Assembly (NCBI GenBank): GCA_035509275.1
Contig: DATJLU010000146.1
Location: 62,001 to 126,000 of the forward strand
DNA: 64,000 bases
Direction: 5' to 3'
Source: DAHUYF01 sp035509275
GTDB lineage: Bacteria > Pseudomonadota > Alphaproteobacteria > ATCC43930 > CGMCC-115725
Below the pieces are notes generated by a model that was given only the letters and a program-made list of their open reading frames with translations, did not search any database and was not told the origin of the DNA. Position numbers and translations under genes: made by a program. Positions within the stretch are counted from its first letter, which is position 1. Each line of letters begins with the position of its first letter. Positions 57,835 to 64,000 of this stretch are shown here, piece by piece.

Positions 57835-59144
57835 GGCCGACGCGCCGCGCCGTGCTGATCTTCGCCCCGGGCGTGCCGCTGGCGCTCATCCTGGTGATCG
57901 CCGATCCGGGGCTCTGGGCGCTGTCCTTCGATTATGCGGCACTGGTGCTGGTGGCGATTGCCAGCGACGCGCTGCTTGCCTTGCCGCGCCGCCACCTCCG
58001 GCTGGCCGTCGCTGCGCCCGAGCGCGCCTATATCGGCGAGGCCGGCCGGGTCGCGGTGACGATCGCCGCCGACCCGCGCCATCCCCGCGCCGTGCGCGTC
58101 GAGCTCCTGGCCGATCTGCGCGGCGATGTCGAGCCAGTCGAGATCGTCGCCGTCGAGCTGCCACCGGACGCGGAGGCACGTGCCGAGCTGCGGCTGATGC
58201 CGCGCCGCCGCGGCCGAGTCCATCTCGACCGCGTCTGGCTGCGCTGGCGCGGCCCGCTGCGCCTCATCGAGCTGACACGCGTCGATCGGGTCGAGCGCAC
58301 CGTCGATGTGTTGCCCAACATCCGCGGTGCCGAGCGTGCGGCGCTGTCCTTCCAGGCGCGGGAGCAGATGCTCGGCGTGAAGCCGGAGCGGCAGCGCGGC
58401 GAGGGCGCCGAGTTCGAGGCGCTGCGCGAATACGCGCCGGGACTCGACACGCGCTTCATCGATTGGAAGCACTCGGCACGGCATCGGCGGCTGCTGTGCA
58501 AGGAGTTCAGGACCGAGCGCAATCACCCGGTGGTGCTGGCGTTCGATACCGGCTATCTCATGCGCGAGCCGATCGATGGTATGCCGCGGCTCGACCATGC
58601 CATCAATGCCGGCCTGCTGCTCGCCTGGATTTCGCTGCAAGCCGGCGATCTCGTCGGCATCTTCGGCTTCGATGCCGGGGTGCGGCAATACCTGGCGCCG
58701 CTGCGCGGCACCGGCGGTTTCGCGCGGCTGCAGCGGGCCGCCGCGGCGCTCGATTACGGCAGCGACGAGACCAATTTCACCCTGGGGCTCGCCGAGCTCG
58801 AGGCGCGGCTGAAACGCCGGGCGCTGGTGATCCTGTTCACCGAGTTCGTCGACACCGTCACCGCGGAGCTGCTGATCGAGAGCATGCGGCGGATGGCGAG
58901 CCGGCATGTCGTGGTCTTCGTCACCTTGCGCGACGCGTTCCTGCAGCGCACGTTCGATCGGCCGCCCGAGCGCTTCTCCGATGTGGCCGAGGCGGTCATC
59001 GCCGACGACCTGCTGCGCGAGCGCAGCATCGTCCTCGAGCGGCTCGAGCGGATGGGCATCCATTGCCTTGACGTGCCGAGCCGCGGCCTCTCGGTGGCGC
59101 TTGTCAATCGCTACCTGCTGGTCAAGGAGCGAGGGCAGATATGA
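57831..59144 (+). CDS. DUF58 (VWA-like) protein
   Basis: The 437-residue protein has two N-terminal membrane segments and a DUF58 domain with the diagnostic GEGAEFEALREYAPGLDTRF and IDWKHSARHRRLLCKEFRTE near residue 195-225. A VWA-like fold follows (VVLAFDTGYLM, LVILFTEFVDTV). It is the usual client of MoxR. It starts at the ATGA overlap with moxR and ends in an ATGA overlap with the SpoIIM gene. Confidence 0.92.
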   Translation: MRPTRRAVLIFAPGVPLALILVIADPGLWALSFDYAALVLVAIASDALLALPRRHLRLAVAAPERAYIGEAGRVAVTIAADPRHPRAVRVELLADLRGDVEPVEIVAVELPPDAEARAELRLMPRRRGRVHLDRVWLRWRGPLRLIELTRVDRVERTVDVLPNIRGAERAALSFQAREQMLGVKPERQRGEGAEFEALREYAPGLDTRFIDWKHSARHRRLLCKEFRTERNHPVVLAFDTGYLMREPIDGMPRLDHAINAGLLLAWISLQAGDLVGIFGFDAGVRQYLAPLRGTGGFARLQRAAAALDYGSDETNFTLGLAELEARLKRRALVILFTEFVDTVTAELLIESMRRMASRHVVVFVTLRDAFLQRTFDRPPERFSDVAEAVIADDLLRERSIVLERLERMGIHCLDVPSRGLSVALVNRYLLVKERGQI

Positions 59145-60187
59145 GCGACCTTGCCGCGCAAGACCGCGCCGCACCGGCCGCCGGCGCAACGCCGATCCTG
59201 CTGAAGAGCAGCGAGTTCCGCAAAGCCCGCGAGGCGAGCTGGCGCGATCTCGAAGGGCTGGTGGCGCGCGTCGAGCGGCGCGGCATCCTTACCCTCTCCG
59301 CCGAGGAGCTCGAACGCCTGCCGCTGCTCTATCGCGCCGCCTTGTCGTCGCTGTCGGTGGCGCGCAGCATCGCGCTCGACCGCAACCTTCTGCTCTACCT
59401 GGAGGGCCTCGCCTTTCGCGCCTTCGTGGTGGTCTATGCGCCGCGCACGGGCCTGCGCCGGGGTACGGCCGCGTTCCTGCGGCGCAGTTTCCCGGCCGCG
59501 GTGCGCGCCGCGCGCTGGCACCTCCTCCTGGCGACGCTGATCCTGCTGGCCGGCGGCATTGCCGGCTTCCTGCTGGTCGCGGCCGACGAGGCCTGGTTCT
59601 CGTCCATCGTTCCGACCGACTATGCCTCCGGCCGCGGTCCTGGCAGCACGCGCCAACAGCTGCTCGACGCCGAGATCTTCGCGCCCTGGCCGGGTCCCTT
59701 GCGCGCCTTCGCGCTCGCCGCCAATTTTCTGCTGAGCCACAACACGCTGATCGGCATCGTCACCTTCGCGCTCGGCGTCGCCGCCGGCGTTCCGACGGTG
59801 CTGCTGCTCGCCTATCAGGGGTTGGTGATCGGCGCTTTCTTGGCGCTTCATGTCCGGCGCGGCCTTGCGGTCGAGTTCATCGGCTGGATCGCGATCCACG
59901 GCGTGACCGAGCTCACCGCCACGCTGCTCTGCGGCGCGGCCGGGCTCGTCCTCGCCGAGACGGTGCTGTTTCCCGGCCGCCATGCCCGCCTCGACAATCT
60001 GGCGCTGCGCGGCCGCAGCGCCGCCCAGATCGCGGTCGGCGCCATGATCCTGTTCTTCATCGCCGCGGTCATCGAGGGCGGGTTTCGCCAGCTCGTCTCC
60101 AGCACCGGGCTGCGCTTTACCGTGGCCGCGGCGACCGGGCTGCTCTGGCTCGCCTATTTCGTCTATGCCGGCCGGGGGCGGCGATGA
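59141..60187 (+). CDS. stage II sporulation protein M-like membrane protein
   Basis: The 348-residue protein has an N-terminal cytoplasmic helical part (LLKSSEFRKAREASWRDLEG, LSVARSIALDRNLLLYLEGL) and several membrane spans, including LLLATLILLAGGIAGFLLVA and IVTFALGVAAGVPTVLLLAY. It matches the SpoIIM/DUF95 family, which occurs in many non-sporulating bacteria within MoxR loci. It overlaps both neighbours by 4 bp. Confidence 0.9.
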   Translation: MSDLAAQDRAAPAAGATPILLKSSEFRKAREASWRDLEGLVARVERRGILTLSAEELERLPLLYRAALSSLSVARSIALDRNLLLYLEGLAFRAFVVVYAPRTGLRRGTAAFLRRSFPAAVRAARWHLLLATLILLAGGIAGFLLVAADEAWFSSIVPTDYASGRGPGSTRQQLLDAEIFAPWPGPLRAFALAANFLLSHNTLIGIVTFALGVAAGVPTVLLLAYQGLVIGAFLALHVRRGLAVEFIGWIAIHGVTELTATLLCGAAGLVLAETVLFPGRHARLDNLALRGRSAAQIAVGAMILFFIAAVIEGGFRQLVSSTGLRFTVAAATGLLWLAYFVYAGRGRR

Positions 60188-61086
60188 CGGCGGTGCAGGA
60201 TCGCGTCGCGCAGTTTCTCGAGGGGAGACGCCGCAACCGGCGCGATATCGTGACGCCCGAAGGCGTGCCGCTGCCGGTCGAGATCGCGAGCTTCGGCGAG
60301 CGCGTCTGCGCCTTCGCGCTCGACCTTCTCATCTGTTTCAGCGCGATCATCATCGTGCTGCTGTTGGCGGTGCTGTTGCTCGGTCCGCTCGCCAAGGTGC
60401 GCGGCGTCGGCCTTGCGGCGATCGGCGTGCTGCTGCTCGTCGCCTTCATCTTCCGCAATTTCTACTTCATGCATTTCGAGTTGGCCTGGCGCGGTGCCAC
60501 GCCGGGCAAGCGTCTTCTCGGCTTGCGCGTCATCGATCGCGGCGGTGGCGCCTTGGTTCCCGCCGCGGTGGTTGCGCGCAACCTCACGCGCGAGATCGAG
60601 GCCTTCCTGCCGCTGAGCCTGCTGCTGTCGGTCGGCGGCATCGGTCCGACGCCGTGGATGCGTCTGGCCTTGGGCGCGTGGCTGCTGCTCTTTGGAATGC
60701 TGCCGCTGTTCAATCGCGATCGCCTGCGGGCCGGCGATCTCATCGGCGGCACGCTTGTCGTCGCGGTGCCCCGCCGCGTGCTGCTCGGCGATCTCGTCGA
60801 CGCGGCGCCGGGCTATCGCTTCACCGACCGGCAGCTGCGGGCTTACGGCGCGTTCGAGCTGCAGATCCTCGAAGAGCTGCTGCGCCGCCCGGACAGCATC
60901 GATACCAGGCGCGTCAAGCGCGAGGTGTGCGACAAGGTCTGCCGACGCATCGCCTGGCCGGCCGCCATAAGCGATGCGGCGGTGGAGGCTTTTCTGCGCG
61001 ATTTCTACACCGCGGAGCGCGCCTGGCTCGAGCGCGAGCAGCTGCTCGGCAAGCTCCACGCCGACAAGAACGCGGCGGGCGGTTGA
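60184..61086 (+). CDS. RDD-family membrane protein
   Basis: The 300-residue protein has the RDD domain: an Arg-Asp pattern in ERVCAFALDLLICFSAIIIV, ELAWRGATPGKRLLGLRVID and LPLFNRDRLRAGDLIGGTLV, with about five membrane spans. A cytoplasmic tail follows (ELQILEELLRRPDSIDTRRV). It is the last gene of the MoxR operon and ends 7 bp from the stop of the convergent membrane-protein gene. Its role is not known; RDD proteins sometimes act as transporters. Confidence 0.9.
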   Translation: MTAVQDRVAQFLEGRRRNRRDIVTPEGVPLPVEIASFGERVCAFALDLLICFSAIIIVLLLAVLLLGPLAKVRGVGLAAIGVLLLVAFIFRNFYFMHFELAWRGATPGKRLLGLRVIDRGGGALVPAAVVARNLTREIEAFLPLSLLLSVGGIGPTPWMRLALGAWLLLFGMLPLFNRDRLRAGDLIGGTLVVAVPRRVLLGDLVDAAPGYRFTDRQLRAYGAFELQILEELLRRPDSIDTRRVKREVCDKVCRRIAWPAAISDAAVEAFLRDFYTAERAWLEREQLLGKLHADKNAAGG

Positions 61087-61093
61087 CGCCCGG

Positions 61094-61870
61094 TCAGTCG
61101 AAGACGGCGGCGATGCGGTCGGTATCGATGCCTTCGCGGGCGACGCGCAGGTCGTGGTACACGACGGCGCCGAGGATCGAGCGATAGGCCGCGATCAGCG
61201 CCGAAGAGAGGAAGGTCGCAAGCGCCGCGAGCAGCTTGCCGGCGACCGCCAGGAAGACGAACTGGACGATCAGCTGCACCAGCCAGCTGGCGACCGCGAT
61301 CACCATGATGATGCCGAAGAGCTTCCAGCGGCTGCCCTTGGTGAGCTCGCGGCTCCGGCCGAGGCTGGCCATGGGGCCGCGCTCTTCGACGATGCAGACC
61401 GGCACGGCGACAAGCCACATGAGGTAGAGGATGATGCCCGGAACGAAGAGCAAGATCGAGGCGAACCCGGCGCCGAAGGCCATACAGAGGATAACGCCGA
61501 GGATCGGAAAGAACCGCGCCAATCCGCGCTTCAGCGATTCGCCCACGGCGAAGCTCTTGCCGCGCATCTGCTCGAAGGCGCCATAGAGAATGATCGCCTG
61601 GCAGAGCACCGACAGGAGTATCCAGAGGACCCCGATGCCGAGGAAAGAGAAGCCCAACCGCGCGAGGTTGGCGCTGCCCGGCGGCACCGCTCCAGCAAGA
61701 CCCGGCTGCGCGCCGCCGGCGAGAAGGGTGATCAGCAGAAACGGTGCCCAGGCAAGCAGGGACAGGCCGAAGAACTTGCCGAAATCACGAAACAACAGCT
61801 CGAAGGTGCGGCCGAAGACGGCGCCCACGCGAAAGCTCGGCGGCGCCGCCGTCATGGTCATGTCGGACAT
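61094..61870 (-). CDS. hypothetical multi-span membrane protein
   Basis: The 258-residue protein has about six hydrophobic segments, for example FGLSLLAWAPFLLITLLAGG, FLGIGVLWILLSVLCQAIIL and LLFVPGIILYLMWLVAVPVC. The layout FRVGAVFGRTFELLFRDFGK with SLGRSRELTKGSRWKLF resembles the glycerophosphodiesterase membrane-domain-like family (YciC-like), of unknown function. A GGGGGTCC tract precedes the ATG. It converges with the RDD gene. Confidence 0.75.
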   Translation of the reverse strand: MSDMTMTAAPPSFRVGAVFGRTFELLFRDFGKFFGLSLLAWAPFLLITLLAGGAQPGLAGAVPPGSANLARLGFSFLGIGVLWILLSVLCQAIILYGAFEQMRGKSFAVGESLKRGLARFFPILGVILCMAFGAGFASILLFVPGIILYLMWLVAVPVCIVEERGPMASLGRSRELTKGSRWKLFGIIMVIAVASWLVQLIVQFVFLAVAGKLLAALATFLSSALIAAYRSILGAVVYHDLRVAREGIDTDRIAAVFD

Positions 61871-61974
61871 GGCAGGACCCCCTTTGGTCCGCCGGCGATT
61901 CGCCGGCGAGGAGGATGGTATCTATACAACCTCAGGTTTGACAAGAAGCATTGCCGAAAATGCGCGGCTTCGGC

Positions 61975-62283
61975 TTACGCGCGCCCGAAGACGTGCCGCA
62001 ACTCGTCCTTGGCGCGCTCGAGCACGCGCTTGCGTTCGGCTGGGAGGTGCCGGCCGGCGCGGTTGATGTAGAAATTCAGCATCGACATCGCCGACTGGTA
62101 GGGCCCGGCCTTGCGCCGGCCGCTGCGCTCGGCGGAGCGCTTCAGCGAGCGCGCGATGCGCTTGGGATCGCGCCAGGTGAAGACGTTGCGCTCGAGATCG
62201 AGTGCGTCGCTCTGGCGCGTCACCGCGCCGGACCAGTATTTGCGCCGCCGCGGCGCCGGCGCGCGCTTTGCTGCTGCCGCCAT
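61975..62283 (-). CDS. DUF3175 protein
   Basis: The 102-residue basic protein matches DUF3175: KRRKYWSGAVTRQSDALD-like start (RRKYWSGAVTRQSDALDLER), FTWRDPKRIARSLKRSAERS and SAMSMLNFYINRAGRHLPAE. It may bind DNA or RNA because of its charge, but no role is known. It lies 36 bp downstream of the ABC binding-protein gene on the same strand and may be read through from it. Confidence 0.85.
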   Translation of the reverse strand: MAAAAKRAPAPRRRKYWSGAVTRQSDALDLERNVFTWRDPKRIARSLKRSAERSGRRKAGPYQSAMSMLNFYINRAGRHLPAERKRVLERAKDELRHVFGRA

Positions 62284-62319
62284 GTCCGCCTCAACACCCG
62301 CGGCCGCTGCCGCGTTCCG

Positions 62320-63804
62320 CTACTGCCAGTACACCGCCGACAGGTCGTTGGCGAAGATCGGCGAGTTGTGCCAGAGGCCGTGCAGCCCCGCCTTCGCCAC
62401 CGAGACTTGCGGCAGCACATAGAGGAAGACGTTGACCGCATCCTCGGCCAGCTGGCGCTGCGCCGCCGCCAGCGCCTTGAGCCGCGCCGCCTCGTCCGGC
62501 GCCGTGTTCACGTCATCCATGAGCGCGCGGAACTTCGACGAATCGTATTGGTAGTAGAAGTCGGGATCGGCATAGTTGGCGAGGTCGCGCGGCTCGACAT
62601 GGCTGACGATGGTGAGATCGTAGTTCTTGTGCTTGTAGACGCCATCGAGCCATTGCGCCCATTCGATATTCTCGATCTTGGCGTTGATGCCGATCTGCGC
62701 CAGCTCGGCGGCGACGATCTGCCCGCCTTGGCGGGCATAGGGCGGCGGCGGCAGCTTCAAGGTGACGTCGAGCGGCGTTTTGACCCCGGCCTCCTTCAGC
62801 AGCGCCGTGGCCTTGGCCGGGTCGTAGGGATAAAGGCCGGTAAGATCGACATAGCCGGGGTCGTTCGGCGTGTAGTGGCTGCCGATCGGCACGCCGAGGC
62901 CGTTCGAGGCGCCGGCGATCACCGCCTTGCGGTCGATAGCGTAAGCCAGCGCGCGGCGCACGCGGACATCGTCGAAGGGCTTCCGCTTGTTGTTGATGGC
63001 GACGATGGTCTTGCCCTCGGTCGAGCCGATGGCGACGGTGAACCGCGGATCGCTCTGCAGCTGCTTCAAGCTGTCGAGCGCGCCGAAGCGCGGAAAGCCA
63101 TCGACATCGCCCGCCAGCACCGCTGCGACCTGCGCCGCCGGATCATTGATGAAGCGGAAAGTGACCTTGTCGAGCTTGATCTTGTCCGCCGCGCGATAGC
63201 CCGGCCATTTCGTCAAGGTGATCGACGAGCCCTTGACCCAATCGGCGAAGGCGAAGGGGCCGGTGCCGACGGGATGGGTCGCGTCGGTGGCGGCGCTCTT
63301 CGGCTCCAGGATGACACCCGTGTCCTCGCCGAGATTGAACAGCAGGTTGGCATTGACCTCTTTCAAGGTCAGCACCACGGTGAGCGGATCAGGCGTGTCG
63401 ATGCGCGCGATCTTGGCGAAGACCGAAGCCTTCTCCTTGTTCGTGCTGTCGGGCGCGTCGTCGCGCTCGAAGGTGAATTTCACATCGGCCGAGGTGAAGG
63501 GCTCGCCGTTCTGAAACTTGACGCCGGGCTGCAGCTTGAAGGTGTAGGTCTTCTGGTCGGGCGAGATGGTCCAGCTCTGGGCGAGGAGCGGCGTCACCTT
63601 GCCGTTCTCTTCGATCTTGGTCAGCCCCTCATAAACATTGTACTGCGTCACCTCGCCGATCGCCGCGGCGGCGCCGGTCGTCGGATCGAGCCCCGGCGGC
63701 TCCAAGGTCATGCCGAGGACGAGCGTGTCCTTCGCCGCATGCGCCGCTGCCGGCAGCAGCGCGAACACCAGAGCAGCGGCAATTGCAGGTGCTTTCTTCG
63801 ACAT
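62320..63804 (-). CDS. peptide-type ABC transporter substrate-binding protein
   Basis: The 494-residue periplasmic protein has a signal peptide ending AAAHA and the SBP_bac_5 (DppA/OppA) fold: VLGMTLEPPGLDPTTGAAAA, PLLAQSWTISPDQKTYTFKL, PVGTGPFAFADWVKGSSITL, and RRALAYAIDRKAVIAGASNG. It captures a peptide, nickel complex or similar ligand for the permease encoded just upstream. GGAGG lies 8-9 nt before the ATG at 63804. Confidence 0.94.
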   Translation of the reverse strand: MSKKAPAIAAALVFALLPAAAHAAKDTLVLGMTLEPPGLDPTTGAAAAIGEVTQYNVYEGLTKIEENGKVTPLLAQSWTISPDQKTYTFKLQPGVKFQNGEPFTSADVKFTFERDDAPDSTNKEKASVFAKIARIDTPDPLTVVLTLKEVNANLLFNLGEDTGVILEPKSAATDATHPVGTGPFAFADWVKGSSITLTKWPGYRAADKIKLDKVTFRFINDPAAQVAAVLAGDVDGFPRFGALDSLKQLQSDPRFTVAIGSTEGKTIVAINNKRKPFDDVRVRRALAYAIDRKAVIAGASNGLGVPIGSHYTPNDPGYVDLTGLYPYDPAKATALLKEAGVKTPLDVTLKLPPPPYARQGGQIVAAELAQIGINAKIENIEWAQWLDGVYKHKNYDLTIVSHVEPRDLANYADPDFYYQYDSSKFRALMDDVNTAPDEAARLKALAAAQRQLAEDAVNVFLYVLPQVSVAKAGLHGLWHNSPIFANDLSAVYWQ

Positions 63805-63874
63805 CTTCCGCTTCCTCCGGTGCGCGCTGCCTGAAATCTTGGTGCTCGGATACTAGCGCATCGCTCGCCCACCA

Positions 63875-64000
63875 TCACCGCCGGCGGGCAAGGCGGGGAT
63901 CGAGGAGATCGCGCAGCCCGTCGCCGAGCAGGTTGAGGCCGAGCACCGCCAGCATGATGGCGAGACCGGGCGGGATGGCAAGCCAGGGTGCTTGGAAGAG
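63875..64000 (-). CDS. ABC transporter permease, C-terminal fragment (runs off the window)
   Basis: Only the last 41 residues are in the window: LFQAPWLAIPPGLAIMLAVL followed by GLNLLGDGLRDLLDPRLARR. This is the conserved end of DppC-type peptide permeases (inner membrane). The stop is 70 bp before the binding-protein ATG on the same strand, so both belong to one transporter operon. Confidence 0.9.
   Translation of the reverse strand, partial: LFQAPWLAIPPGLAIMLAVLGLNLLGDGLRDLLDPRLARRR

Overview
The window is a high-GC, gene-dense chromosomal segment of about 64 kb. It looks alphaproteobacterial: it carries a patatin/acetoacetate decarboxylase/3-hydroxybutyrate dehydrogenase trio, bactofilin, a DUF3175 protein, a six-gene MoxR-DUF58 operon and hairpin repeats of the type common in Hyphomicrobiales and Rhodospirillales. 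The genus is not resolved. I see no rRNA, tRNA, CRISPR array, transposase, integrase or phage gene. Nothing marks a recent large island; the accessory signal lies mainly in intergenic repeats and one toxin-antitoxin pair.

Layout. 1-4786: end of a SAM-domain cyclase, then envelope sugar genes (gmhA and a GFA-family gene on the minus strand; gmhB-rfbB-rfbA overlapping on the plus strand). 5003-10590: ketone-body/PHB-type genes (bdhA, adc, patatin) divergent from a large second patatin, with an array of six or seven 26-bp hairpin units between adc and the patatin. 10592-11297: vapBC with a perfect operator. 11387-18720: capD-type epimerase, YdcF protein, 2-hydroxyacid dehydrogenase, a TetR gene with a small secreted Pro/Tyr-rich protein behind a perfect palindrome, a peptidoglycan-binding protein, bactofilin and an XRE regulator. 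18717-20392: small proteins and a single-domain response regulator. 20590-24205: glycosyltransferase, epimerase and UDP-sugar dehydrogenase. 24444-27385: GH15 glycosidase and formamidase/acetamidase.

27724-34337 is a complete pgaABCD operon for poly-beta-1,6-N-acetylglucosamine, followed upstream by DUF1194, pentapeptide-repeat and TPR genes and a 1075-residue cyclase-AAA-TPR protein (37579-40806). Three copies of a 96-98-bp palindromic repeat lie between 24.2 and 31.8 kb, one of them in the pgaA-pgaB junction. 40944-45570: nickel/cobalt permease and an aminotransferase-kynU-kynA tryptophan-degradation operon. 45702-54986: VOC protein and flavin monooxygenase/dehydrogenase, a small secreted protein, then a molybdenum hydroxylase (large subunit fused to a CoxG domain, FAD subunit, 2Fe-2S subunit) with a CoA ligase and a crotonase. 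55000-61086: DUF4129-DUF4350-moxR-DUF58-spoIIM-RDD operon. 61094-64000: membrane protein, DUF3175 protein and the start of a peptide-type ABC transporter.

Taken together, much of the window concerns the cell surface (heptose and dTDP-sugar supply, UDP-sugar oxidation, PNAG export, bactofilin). The rest is mainly catabolic: ketone bodies, tryptophan, and an unidentified compound handled by the molybdenum hydroxylase and CoA-ester enzymes.
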